NCBI GenBank assembly: GCA_022036555.1
Contig: CM039123.1
Location: 9,239,217-9,303,216 of the forward strand
Direction of reading: 5' to 3'
Length of the DNA: 64,000 nt
Source: Microstegium vimineum
Lineage: Eukaryota > Streptophyta > Magnoliopsida > Poales > Poaceae
This document shows, one piece after another, positions 21,809-33,078 of this stretch. The notes below the pieces were generated by a model. That model had not been told where the DNA came from, did not search any database, and saw nothing but the letters and a program-made list of their open reading frames with translations. Both the position numbers and the translations under genes were made by a program. Position 1 is the first letter of the stretch; the number at the start of each line of letters is the position of its first letter.

Positions 21809-22443
21809 CTGTAATCAAAGCAAGGCCACAGATTAAGAATTCATTTCACAAACTCAACCAGACAGGGAAATCCTTACAGTTGGAAATAAAACGAGTGCTA
21901 TATGGTATTGATAATAGACAATACACTACACGTGATGGTAAATAGTAGGCTAATAGCACTCCGCAGAGAGAAAAGTGCCCACGCTTCGTATCTTTGCTGG
22001 AAGAATATTTCTCGATTCGATTCAGCCCATAGTGATACTCCCAGCACACTGGACCGCACTACATCGTCAAGCGCGGTACTGGACCGCACTACATCGTCAA
22101 GCGCGGTACTCCTGGAAGTTGGCTACAGTGCTTCTGATGCACCGCGTCCGCGCTCATACCCTAAACGCACTAGACTAGCAAAAATTTGAGGAAAATCATA
22201 AACGCCTCTTACAACGCATGACGATAGACAGCATCAGAACCGCAGAATCCATTGACATAGGCGCAGAAATCGAATAAATTAGAAGCTACTGCGAACACAG
22301 TGCCCACAGGATTCCCTCGAGGCCTCGACTTATTACCCCCAAAATTTGGGCGAAATCGACCCCCAAGAGGCCAAGAGGCCAAGACCCAAGCAAGCACCGG
22401 ATCGGGAGTTAAAGCTACAGCGTGAGTAAAGGGATCCCCATAC
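21809..22443 (-). other. 5'-UTR intron of the BPS1-like gene
   Basis: On the minus strand the donor is GAATCGAG|GTATGG (exon ends at 22444) and the acceptor GATTACAG|AGGAG lies just before the ATG. The intron would be 635 bases. It contains a perfect 30-base tandem duplication (22051-22110). Confidence 0.65.
22051..22110. repeat. Perfect tandem duplication, 2 x 30 bp
   Basis: GGACCGCACTACATCGTCAA followed by GCGCGGTACT occurs at 22051-22080 and again, identical, at 22081-22110. Confidence 0.98.
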
Positions 22444-22620
22444 CTCGATTCGGGGACGCGCGCGGGCTCGATTCGAGGAATCGAGGTTGACGAAGAGGGG
22501 GTTTGCGTGGCTGTGGCTGTGTGCTCTTGAAGCCTTTCTCCTTTCGGTGAGGGTGCGAGAGGACAGGCTGGTGAAGAGAAGGGGAAAGTTAATGTGAACG
22601 GTAGAAAGTTCGAGACGGCC
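22444..22620 (-). promoter_or_regulatory. Probable 5'-UTR exon and core promoter of the BPS1-like gene
   Basis: Pyrimidine- and GC-rich sequence on the minus strand leading to the splice donor at 22444. No clear TATA box was identified, so the transcription start is not fixed. Inference from intron placement only. Confidence 0.45.
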
Positions 22621-22980
22621 GTTGGGAGGAGATATTGCTGGGTTGGGTTGGGCTCCGGTGGTAGCGACCCGTTGCTGCGGCATGCGGGGCCACTGGCAGT
22701 CTGGTTACTGCGATCCGGGTTGGTCGGCAGCTTTTTTTTTTTAGCAAGGGTTGGTCGGCAGCTGGCCGGCTGGTTATCGTTTTTTTTTTTGATCTGGTCG
22801 GCGCGTTTAAGGCCCATTGGCCATTGTTTAGGTGTTTCGTACTGTGGCGAGTCATTTTCTAGCCTGATTTGGTGACGTGTCCCGCAAATTTCAGGGCTGA
22901 TCTCCAATAAATTGGAGGCAGGAGAGGCGCTTCATCGATTTGATTTTTTTTTAATTTTCAAATTTTATATTACTTTTTGT
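22621..22980. other. Upstream flank of the BPS1-like gene
   Basis: Two T-rich runs (22732-22741 and 22780-22790) and no supported gene. Confidence 0.4.
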
Positions 22981-23563
22981 TAGTTCCGAAGCAAGCAATA
23001 AAGAGTCTGTAATATTTTTATTTTTAATCTTTTGTTTTATACATATAAGATCTTACACATCGGAGTGCATGCAATGTGGTAGTATATATCAATTATATTA
23101 ATAAAAAGTATGTAGTCTTTCTATCAGACTAATATAGTTTTATATTGAACTGTTAGAGGCCTCTTTTCTAATTTTTTTTAGTTTCTACTTCTCAAAAACT
23201 TTTTATTATTTTGTAGTTTTAAATTTATTTAAGCCTTTTTTCTCTTCTTTTTCTCATTTATTTTTTAATCTTTTGTTTTATACAAGCAACGATTACACGT
23301 CGTGAAGTGTGTGTAATATGGTGATTCATATCAAACATGATAATAAAGAGTTTGTAATATTTCTACCAGGCATGTACATCTTTATATTAGGTTGTGCATG
23401 TTTATATTGGGCTGTTATTAGACCATAACAACAATTTTAAGTACATATCCATGCTATTGTACACATATTATTTTAGTATATACAAAAAAAATTAACTCGC
23501 TTTAACGCTTGCAACAAATACTTAACAAGAGCCGACGCAGCGGAGCGCGTCCCTTTGTGCTAG
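22981..23563 (+). mobile_element. Helitron-like AT-rich element with a 3' hairpin and CTAG end
   Basis: The right edge has GACGC (23534-23538) pairing with GCGTC (23547-23551), then CTTTGTG and CTAG ending at 23563, followed by T. This is the Helitron 3' pattern (hairpin about 10 bases before CTRR, insertion before T). The body contains two diverged copies of a segment starting TTTTTAATCTTTTGTTTTATA (near 23019 and 23262). No 5' TC terminus or helicase frame was seen, so the left edge is approximate. Confidence 0.5.
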
Positions 23564-23708
23564 TACATTCATGCCCCCCAAGATTGTCTGAATTTAAGGA
23601 GAGACGGGCATTTGTGTAGTGTAGCTTGATTTTGAAACCTTGTTCTTTTTCTCTCCGCGGTGGGCCTCATTCGTTACCAGAACCTATCCCAATATAGAAA
23701 AGCCTTAA

Positions 23709-24324
23709 GACTGTTCACATTCATCGTTTTCTAAATCCATTCTCTATTTGTTCTAGTTATCAAGATTCTTTTGTTTATAAATCTTTCTTCTGCACTCATC
23801 ATCATTTATATCTCATACTATATTTCATACTATATATTAACTATCAACAGTAAGAGATCTTGTTTTAAATGGTTTATTGAAACAAATTAAGGGGTTGTTT
23901 GGGACTGCTCTGATTTACGTTTTTTGACCAAACGGTTTCAGCTCCACGCACTCAGCTCCAGAAAAAAAGATGGAGTTGTAAGAGCACCTAAAGAGGTACA
24001 AACTTCAGTTTTTTATGGAGCTGCTCCCTAGTGAAGTTTGCAGAGCAGAGTTTGTGAAACAGTTCCAAACACGCCTTTAATGATGTAAACAAAACTTAAT
24101 TTGTTTTTTGTTCGTGAGTTCTAATATTTTTTAGTTAGTTGAAATAGCAGTAGCATGTAACTCGAGGACACACGGCCCCGTGAGGTGCATACTGCACAAC
24201 CTGGGGCGAACGCCAGGAGTAGCGCATGCATGCACCTAGCTTGCGGGGTAGCGTACGTGTTGCAGTTCTTTTTCATGTAAACGTCTACTGCATTATAGAT
24301 TTAGAGTATCCAGTGCGGACAGTC
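23709..24324 (+). mobile_element. MITE family A, copy 3 (interrupted)
   Basis: Ends GACTGTTCAC and GTGCGGACAGTC, flanked by TAA at 23706-23708 and 24325-24327. A 187-base MITE at 23890-24076 interrupts it; without that insert the length is about 430 bases. Confidence 0.82.
23890..24076. mobile_element. Tourist-like MITE nested in MITE A copy 3
   Basis: Left end AGGGGTTGTTTGG and right end CCAAACACGCCT are inverted repeats flanked by TTA (23887-23889 and 24077-24079). Joining the flanks gives the uninterrupted family A sequence seen in copies 1 and 2, which confirms the insertion. Confidence 0.85.
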
Positions 24325-24330
24325 TAAGGC

Positions 24331-25028
24331 CCAAAATTTCCCGATTTAACCTTTTCTTTGAAAAATATTCACATTTGAACCTCTAGAAAAATTAATCTTG
24401 TTTTTGGACCCTGGGGTCAGCGTCGTGTCCTACGACGTCGAGGTAACACATGCCGACGCTATGACTTGCGGCGCCGAGCATGTTGACCAGGGGCTGAGTT
24501 GACGCTAACGTGGAAGGCACCTCGGCGCCGTGGCCTGTGGCGCCGAGCTCGACGTCGTGATCTACGGCGCCGAGGTGCTTTCCTTAAATCCCAACCAAGT
24601 TTTCTACCCGAGGCTTCATCCATTTGTTCTTCCTCTCTCTCGAGTTATTCCTCTCCTCCACACACTGAACATCTTGGAATGATACCTTGGTCACTTTGAT
24701 TTCATCCACCGATCTTCGGTGCGTGGAGGAGAGGAACAACCGAGAGAGAGGAAGAACAAATGGATGAAGCCTCGGGTAGGAAACTTGGCTGGGATTTAAG
24801 GAAAGCACCTCAGCGTTGTGATCTACTACGCCGACGTGCCTTCCACGTCAGCGCTAACTCAGCCCCTGCTCAACATGCTCGGCGCCACAAGTCATGGCGT
24901 TGGCATGTGTTACCTCGGTGTCATGGGGCATGACGCCGTCCCTAGGGTCCAAATACGATATTAGTTTTTCTAGGAGTCCAAACGTGAATATTTTTCAAAA
25001 AAAAAAAGTTAAATCGTGAAAATTTGGG
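24331..25028. mobile_element. Foldback Mutator-type element, 698 bp, arms about 330 bp
   Basis: Nearly the whole element is an inverted repeat. The left arm reads CCAAAATTTCCCGATTTAAC inward and the right arm ends GTTAAATCG..AAATTTGGG. Matching inner blocks include CATCCATTTGTTCTTCCTCT (left) and AGAGGAAGAACAAATGGATG (right). Perfect 9-base direct repeats GTCTAAGGC flank it (24322-24330 and 25029-25037). No protein. A transcript would form a long hairpin. Confidence 0.92.
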
Positions 25029-25034
25029 GTCTAA

Positions 25035-25417
25035 GGCCCCGTTGAATTCCTCAACGGATTATTACATTCCGGATAGTAGATAGGAATTTTGAGTATCATG
25101 ATGCTGGATAGTAATAATCCAGTCTGTTTGAACACTATGATTATATTTTTAACATTAACATTGGTTGTATAGTACAAGCAAAATGTCCAAAATACCCATG
25201 GCTCCTTCACACAGTCGATGCAGCAGTCAAAGGTTAAAGTAGGAGTAAAATCATCAATTCTCATACAGAATCCCCAAAAAACTCATAAAGAGGGAATACT
25301 GGATTATTGCTTTGGATTTACATGAACATGTTGTAAAATCACTTGGAAGCCTCCTTTAGATCGGATTCTGGCTTTTAATTTTGGATTGTAAAATTCTATC
25401 CGGATTCAAACGGTCTC
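25035..25417. mobile_element. PIF/Harbinger-like MITE
   Basis: Ends GGCCCCGTTGAATTCC and GGATTCAAACGGTCTC form imperfect inverted repeats, flanked by TAA at 25032-25034 and 25418-25420. AT-rich interior. Its left edge overlaps the foldback element's right target duplication. Confidence 0.75.
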
Positions 25418-25420
25418 TAA

Positions 25421-25652
25421 GAAATACCTTGATTGACCCATCAGTTCAATGGGCGCAGGCAAAGAATATGATTTGACAAGGTTTGAGATGATTTTTTAAA
25501 GAGATCTAACTTGGTCTTGATCAGGCCCATCAAGTATTATTCTAGAAGTTTTTGGAACTAAGGGTATTCTAGAACTAATGGCTAGCGTAACTTTGTGAAC
25601 CTCGATTATGATATTTTTGCTTTTTGAAGATGAAGCCATTGCGAGTAGTCTA
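25421..25652. other. Intergenic DNA, nothing recognised
   Basis: Short spacer between two MITE-type elements with no supported feature. Confidence 0.4.
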
Positions 25653-25972
25653 AGGGCACGTTTGGTACGAACCCTGACCAAAACTGCCTGCCAGGGTTCT
25701 CTGCCTAGGATCTTCTTGGGATTCATTTGGTTCAAATTATACTTGTCCACGAGGCACGAGACCCGACGGCCTGGCCCATGACACGACGTTTTGGTCCGGC
25801 CCGAGCACGGCCCGGCCCGGTGGATGGGTCGTGCCTGGGCCGTCACCTAGGCACGTGGCACGGCACGGGCACAGCTCGATCTAAGAGGCGGCATGGGAGC
25901 GACACGGGCACAGCTCGATCTAAGAGGCCGTCACCTAGGCACGTGGCACGACACGGGCTGGCACGGCACGGC

Positions 25973-27800
25973 TGAAAGCCCAAGTTTGGTTTTGGTTAAT
26001 TGATGAAACCTATGAACTAACCATATTGCTAAGTACATGATTAAGATAGGGTGATCCACCTTGATCTATGGAGCTAGATGGATGACCATGATGGATCAAG
26101 TGCTCCATGGACAAGAAAAAGAAGAAAGAGAAAAACAAAAATGAGCTCAAGGCAAAGGTATTTTATAGGGTCATTTTTGGTTTAGTGATCAAGACACTAT
26201 AGAGAGTGTGATCACATTTAGGATAGATAGTCGTACTATCAAGAAGGGAAAACTCGTTTCGATTGCGGTTATCATGTGCCACTAGGTTTGCATTGCATAC
26301 ATATAAAATGAACTTACGTGACATAAAATGTGAAACAATTCCAAGATAATTCATTGTGAAGGCTAACACAGGGTACAAGTGCTAGGATCACATGGTGTGA
26401 GCATATGAAGACTTGGACAAGAAGAAGAAACTCATTTGGACATGAGATAGAGCTCCGGACAGAGGTCCGGACGCTCAGCTTACAGGGTCCGGACCATTGC
26501 CTGGCGTCCGGTGGCATACCCTAGCTCTCGGCTAAGTCTGGACAGAAGGTCCGGACGTTGTTGCGTGTCCGGACACGCGTCCGGATGATTTGGAGGCTCT
26601 GGGTGCTCTCTGTGTAGCGACCGGACGCTAAGTGCGGTCTGGACGATGGACACCGGACCACCGTCCGGAGAGACGGAGCTCTCTGGACTCTCTCTGAGTA
26701 GAGTCCGGACGCGGAGGACAGGGAGTCCGGATGCTACTGTTGCGAGCGTCCGGGGGCGACACGTTAGCACTAGGAAGGGCGCCAACGGCAGGATTCAAAA
26801 TGGAGGAGGGTCCGGACGCATGGTCATTGGTCCGGACCCCCTTACAAACAACGTCCGGAACCACGCAGTTTTCAGAGAAAACGGGCAAAACGGCTAGCTC
26901 GGTTTGGAAGGCTATTTAAGTCGCTTGGTCGGCTCCTTGGGACCTCTCTTGCGCCCTCTATTCATTTGATACACTTGTGCTTGCTTGAGAAGGCCCCCAA
27001 CTCATCTATATTTGCTTTGCTTGCTAATTCATGAGAGTTTGAGTGAACCAAGTGCTTGATCTCTGTATTGCATCTTAGTGGCACTTGGTCATCGTCATCG
27101 CCACGGGATTTCTTGTTATTCTTGGTGTTTGCCAACACCTAGATGGCTTGGCGATTGTGGAGAAGCTTCGGCGCGTGTTGGTGATTGTTCGCGGCCGGCT
27201 TCATCGACTTGTGAGAGGGCTTGTACCCACCTCGGCTGAGCGTCAAAGGGTAACTCTAGTGGATTGCTCGTGTCATTGAGTTACTCTCATTTGGGTGGTT
27301 TCTTGTGGTGCCCGGGCAGTGGGCTAGGCTTGTGATTGCCTATTAGCCACCGAAACACCATTTGAGTAGTCGACACAACGGGGACTAGCTTGGTGGCAAC
27401 CAAGTGAACCTCGGGAGAAAAATCATTGTGTCATCTTGTCTCCCGCTACTCTTGGTGTTCATATTTTGATTGGCTCTTCATTGGTATATTCTCTACACAA
27501 GGCATCGGTATAACAATCACCCTTATCTTTACATTACTTTCTTTCATATCTTGTCTAGTTAGTTTGCTAGTTAGCTTCTCTTGTTTAGTTGTTCTTGCTA
27601 GCTTGTGTTACGAGCCTTAGGATCTTGCTATTGTTTGTTAGGCTCTTAACTAACTAGAATTGATTGAATAGGTGGCTTTGCACCCCAAGTAGAGCTAGAG
27701 CAAAAAGCTTCGCTTAAGTGTTATTCTAACATTTGCTCTAGTGTTTTGTAGAATCTTTATTAGGCTATTCACCCCCCTTATAGCCATCTAGGACCTTTCA
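25973..27800 (+). repeat. 5' LTR of the SIRE-type Copia element
   Basis: Begins TGAAAGCCCAAG and ends GGACCTTTCA. The partner LTR is at 45945-47786 and highly similar. A dense cluster of TCCGGAC-type palindromes fills 26450-26870. Target duplications are ACGGC (25968-25972) and ACAGC (47787-47791), differing at one base. LTRs act as promoter and terminator. Confidence 0.95.
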
Positions 27801-27801
27801 A

Positions 27802-27815
27802 GTGGTATCAGAGTC
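27802..27815 (+). other. Primer binding site, initiator tRNA-Met type
   Basis: TGGTATCAGAGTC lies two bases after the LTR, the usual tRNA-iMet match of Copia elements. Confidence 0.9.
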
Positions 27816-27860
27816 GTGGTCACCTCTATTATCAAGGCTTAACAACCTTCGGTGTTAGTG

Positions 27861-29885
27861 ATGGTTCAAATATCATTTAACCATGTGGGGAGCAAACCGC
27901 CAATGTTTGATGGCACCTCATTTGATTATTGGAAGAGGAAGATGAAGATGCACCTAGGCTCAATACATGAGAAGGTGTGGAGTGTGACCGAACATGACTT
28001 TGTCATTCTTGATGAAGCCGCTCCCACACCTAGAGAGCAAGAGAACCGGCAATGCAACACCATGGCACTTAATGTGATCTACAATGGCATTGATTCCAAG
28101 GTGTTTGAGCAAATCAAAGATCTTAAGAAGGCAAGTGAAGTGTGGAAGAGACTTGAGGATATATATGAGGGCACCGCAACCGTGAAGAATGACAAGTTGT
28201 ACATGCTCAAGGACAAGCTATCTCACTTCAAGATGAAGGATGATGAGTCTATCCCGGAGATGTTCCATAGGATTCAAGCGATCATCAATGATCTCAAGAG
28301 CTTGGGTGAGAAGGTCAAGGATGAAGACTTCTCAAACCGCTTTCTTGGTTGTTTACCTATGAAATACAAAACCTTGAGGCAAATAATTAGGAGAGATGGT
28401 TTGGACAAGATCACTCCAAATGAAGTGCTTGGAGAAATTATGACCGAAGAACAATACAATGAAGAAAGTGAAGAAGAAGAGGACAAGGAAGAAAATAAGG
28501 AAAAGAAGAGCTTAGCATTCAAGGCATCATCATCCAAGAGCAAGGGCAAAGCAAAGAAGCAAGAGTCAAGTGATGATGAAGAGGCTAGTGACATTGATGA
28601 TGACATGATGACTCTCTTCGTGCGCAAGTTTGGAAAGTTCATGAAGAAGAAGGGCTATGGTGCTAGAAAGAGCAGAGATCACTTCAAGAGCAGCGACTAT
28701 GTGAAGAAATGCTACAAGTGCAAGAGCACCGATCACATGATTGCGGATTGTCCCAATCATAGTGATGATGATGAAAAGAAGAAGAGCAAGCATGACAAGG
28801 AGAAGAAGAAGCTATCATTCATCAAGAAGAAGAAGGGTGAATCTTATATGGTGACTTGGGATAGTAGTGACTCTTCCGATGATGACTCTAGTGATGATGA
28901 GAGGAAGAAGTCCAAGAAGAAGGCATTGTCTAGCATTGCTATCAACAACAAGCCATCCATCTTCGATACTCCATCATGCTTCATGGCTAAGCCATCTAAG
29001 GTACAATCTTGTCATGAGAGTGATAGTGATGATGATAGTAGTGATGATGAGGAGGAGTACTCCAAGGAGGAACTAGTAGACATGATGAATCAAACTTATG
29101 GTTGCTTTGAGACAAAGAGGAAGGAGTGCAAATAATTGAATAAGAAGCTAAAGGCTCTTGAACAATTCTTTGATGAGCTCAATGGCTCTCATGAGAGGCT
29201 AAGGGAATCCCATGAGAAGATTGAAAGGACTCACTACAAGCTTGAAAAAGCTCACTCCTCCCTCCTTGAGCAAAACAAGGAGAAGGTTATTACATCATAT
29301 GATATTGGAGTCACTTGTGATATTATTGATGAATCATTTTTCACTCCTATCATTGTCACCCCAACCGACACTAGTACTTCCACATGCACATCCACTAGTG
29401 AGAGCTCAAAGGTTGATGCTACACTAGTGAGTGAACATGAAAAGTTGAAGAATGATGTTAATGAACTCACTCATGCTTTGAGTAAGGCATATGGTGGAGA
29501 TGCCCGCTTGCTAAAGTGCTTGGGTAGCTAAAGATTCTCCCTTAGCAAAGAGGAATTGATCTATACCCCCAAGAAAGGCAAGGCGGCCTTTGTAACTCCA
29601 AAGCCTAGCTTTGTGAGAAGCAATGGTCGGTTTTGCAATAGTTGCAAGCAAGTGGGGCATGTTGACCAATATTGCAAACTTAACATGAGCCAAACCAAGT
29701 TTGCTAAATCCACCTCCATGCATTTTGATTCATGTTATATGCTTACCAAAGGGAGAGATGGTGTCATGGCTAAGTATGTTGGCACATCCATGGTTGGCCC
29801 AAATAAGAAGGCTATTTGGGTGCCAAAATCCTTGGTCACTAACTTTGGAGGACCCAAACAAGTGTGGGTACCTAAGAAGAACTAA
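27861..29885 (+). pseudogene. Copia gag region with two zinc knuckles
   Basis: From ATG 27861. N-terminal capsid-type domain (FDGTSFDYWKRKMKMHLG, then WKRLEDIYEGT and MFHRIQAIINDLKSLG), Lys/Glu and Ser/Asp-rich linkers, a CCHC knuckle CYKCKSTDHMIADC (about residue 290), then further Ser/Asp-rich repeats. TAA stops at 29133-29135 and 29529-29531 interrupt the same frame; a second knuckle CNSCKQVGHVDQYC follows in frame near 29634. Gag binds and packages the genomic RNA. The TAA at 29883-29885 lies at the usual gag-pol boundary, where SIRE elements often carry a stop. Confidence 0.9.
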
Positions 29886-29899
29886 TTTGTTTTGTAGGT

Positions 29900-31103
29900 C
29901 AATTACAAAGCCGGAGGAAGGTATTGTGTGCTTGATAGTGGGTGCACTCAACACATGATCGAGGATTCTAGAATGTTCAAATCAATCAACTCCAACACCA
30001 ATGATGGCATTGATAGTAATACTTTTGGTGATAATGGCAAGGGCAAGGTCAAGGGGCTTGGTAAGATTACAATATCCAATGACTTGAGCATATCAGATGT
30101 CTTGCTAGTTGAGAGCTTGAACTTCAATTTGCTATCCGTGGTTCAATTGTGTGATCTTGGATTCAAATGCATATTTGGGATAGATGATGTTGAGATCATT
30201 AGTGTAGATGGTTCAAACTTGATCTTCAAAGGCTTTAGATATAAGATCCTCTATCTAGTTGATTTCAATGCTAGTGAAGCTCAATTGTCAACTTGCTTGC
30301 TCACTAAATCAAGTATGGGTTGGTTATGGCATAGAAGACTTGGTCATGTTGGCATGAAGCAATTGAATAGATTGATCAAGCATGACTTAGTAAGAGGCTT
30401 GAAATATGTTGTGTTTGAAAAGGACAAACTTTGTAGCTCTTGTCAAGCCGGCAAACAAGTTGGTAACACCCATCCCAAGAAGAGCATGATGAGCACTAGT
30501 AGAGCATTTGAGTTATTGCACATGGACTTGTTTGGCCCAACAACATATACAAGTATTGGAGGCAACAAGTATGGTTTTGTGATAGTGGATGATCTTACAA
30601 GATATACTTGGGTATTCTTTCTAAATGATAAGAGTGATACATTTGCCACATTCAAGTGATTTGTCAAGATATGTCACAATGGGTTGGAGACCACCTTCAA
30701 GAAAGTGAGAAGTGACAATGGAAGTGAATTCAAGAATACAAGAGTTGAAGAGCTATGTGATGAGCTTGGAATCAAACATCAATTCTCGGCCAAGTACACT
30801 CCTCAATCAAATGGTCTTGTTGAGAGGAAGAATAGAACATTGATTGATATGGCAAGGTCTATGCTTAGTGAGTACAATGTGAGTCACTCCTTTTGGGCCG
30901 AAGCTATCAACACCGCTTGCTACTCTAGCAACCGGTTGTATTGTCGCCCATTGATGGAGAAGACACCATATGAGCTATTGAATGGAAGAAAGCCCAACAT
31001 TGCATATTTTAGAGTGTTTGGTTGCAAATGCTACATCTTGAAGAAATGCACAAGACTTGAGAAGTTTGACAAGAAATGTGATGAAGGGTTCTTACTTTGT
31101 TAG
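29900..31103 (+). pseudogene. Copia protease and integrase region
   Basis: The protease active site appears as VLDSGCTQHM near 29928. The pre-integrase zinc region (HRRLGHVGMKQLNRL, then CSSCQAG) precedes an integrase core with VRSDNGSEF and the ERKNRTL block. In-frame stops at 30657-30659 (TGA) and 31101-31103 (TAG) break it. The same frame continues from gag. The enzyme would insert element cDNA into the genome. Confidence 0.9.
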
Positions 31104-31127
31104 TCAACCACAAGCAAAGCCTATAGA

Positions 31128-32594
31128 GTGTGGAATTTGTCTAGTGGTGTGCTTGAGGAGGTTCATGATGTTGAATTTGATGAAACCAATGGCTCTCAAG
31201 TTGATAATGAGAATCTAGAAGATGTGAGTGGTCCTCAATTGGCTAATGCTATGAAGAGCATGGATATTGATGATATTAGGCCAAGACAAATGATTGACAT
31301 TGAAGATGACAAAGATCAAGTGCTCAACTCACCTCAAATGCAAGCTAGTAGTTCTCAATTGCAAGATCAACAAGTTGCTAGTTCATCTCAACCAAGCTCA
31401 AGATATCAAGTCCCTATCCTCCAACCAACTAACATTGCAAGAGATCACCCCATTGATCAAATTGTTGGTGATATTACAAGTGGTGTTCAAACAAGATCAA
31501 GATTGACATCCTTTTGTGAACACTATTCATTTGTCCCATCTATAGAGCCAACCAAGATTGAAGAGGCCTTACAAGATGTTGATTGGGTCAATGCAATGCA
31601 TGAAGAGCTCAACAATTTCACAAGAAATCAAGTTTGGGAGCTAGTTGAAAGACCCAAGAACTACAATGTGATTGGCACAAGATGGGTATTTAGAAACAAG
31701 CAAGATCAAGACGGTATAGTTGTGAGAAAGAAAGCAAGATTAGTATCTCAAGGTTACACTCAAGTTGAAGGTCTTGACTTTGGAGAAACTTATGCACCGG
31801 TTACAAGATTAGAGGAAATAAGAATCCTATTGGCCTATGCATGTGCACACAACATCAAGCTATACCAAATAGATGTGAAGAGTGCTTTCTTGAATGACTA
31901 CATCAATGAGCTAGTATGTATTGAGCAACCACCTGGTTTTGAAGATGACAAGAAGCTCAACCATGTCTACAAGTTGAGAAAGGCTTTATATGGCTTGAAA
32001 CAAGCACCCAGAGCATGGTATGAAAGATTGAGAGATTTCCTCTTATCTAAAGGGTTCATCATGGGGAAGGTTGATACTACTCTCTTCACCAAGAAGCTTG
32101 GCAAGGATCTATTTGTGCTCCAAATCTATGTTGATGATATCATATTCGGTTCAACCAATCAAGATTTTTGTGAAGAGTTTGGCAAAATGATGGTAAATGA
32201 GTTTGAAATGTCAATGATTGGTGAACTTAGCTACTTCCTTGGACTTCAAATCAAGCAATTTAAGAATGACACCTTTGTGAGCCAAGGCAAGTACATCAAG
32301 GACATGATGAAGAAATTTGGCCTAGAAGATTCTAAAGGCATTAGCACTCCAATGGGCACTAATGGACACTTGGATAGTGATGCTAGTGGCAATATGGTGG
32401 ATCAAAAGTTGTATCGGTCTATGATTGGGAGCTTACTCTATGTGACCGCTTCAAGGCCGGATGTCATGTTTAGTATATGCATGTGTGCAAGATTTCAAGC
32501 CTCTCCAAGAGAAAGTCATTTGAAGGCTACAAAGAGAATATTGAGGTACTTGAAGCATACAAGATGTTGGATTGTGGTATCCCAAGGGGTCTAA
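31128..32594 (+). pseudogene. Copia reverse transcriptase
   Basis: RT domain with the Copia blocks VGTRWVF-like (VIGTRWVFRNK), ARLVSQGYTQ, the first catalytic Asp region YQIDVKSAFLN, LYGLKQAPRAWY and the YVDD box (LQIYVDDIIFG). An intact 488-residue stretch to the TAA that ends 32594. Translation of the RNase H domain needs a frame change near 32570-32594. Confidence 0.92.
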
Positions 32595-33078
32595 CTTTGA
32601 GTTGATTGGATATTCGGACTCCGACTATGCGGGATGCAAGGTTGATAGAAAGAGCACATCGGGCACATGTCAAATGCTAGGCATGTCACTTGTATCTTGG
32701 TCATCAAAGAAGCAAAATAGTGTTGCACTCTCTACCACCAAAACCGAATACATAAGTGCGGGTAGTTGTTGTGCTCAATTTCTTTGGATGAAGGCAACTT
32801 TAAATGACTATGGAATCAAATTCAAGCAAGTGCCATTGCTATGTGACAATGAAAGTGCGGTGAAGCTAACCAACAATCCGGTTCAACATTCAAGAACCAA
32901 GCACATTGACATAAGGCACCACTTCATAAGAGACCATCAACAAAAGGGTGATATCAAGATCACAAGTGTTGGCACCGATGATCAACTTGCCGACATATTC
33001 ACAAAGCCACTTGATGAGAAGAGATTTTGCAAGCTAAGGAATGAATTGAACATTCTTGATTTTTCAAACATGTGTTGA
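32572..33078 (+). pseudogene. Copia RNase H domain (frameshifted)
   Basis: Shifted frame relative to RT. It contains GYSDSDYAGCKVDRKSTSG, SWSSKKQNSVALSTTKTEY, the CDNESAVKL block and KHIDIRHHFIRD. It degrades the RNA strand of the cDNA hybrid. Ends FSNMC before TGA 33076-33078. Confidence 0.9.

Noticed and set aside
22209..22907. 232-codon minus-strand frame upstream of the BPS1-like gene
   Set aside because: It covers the UTR intron, UTR exon and promoter region; composition and splice signals favour non-coding, and no family was recognised.
25648..25655. Target duplication for the outer split TIR element
   Set aside because: Left TAA and right TAG do not match and longer flanks differ, so no duplication is claimed.
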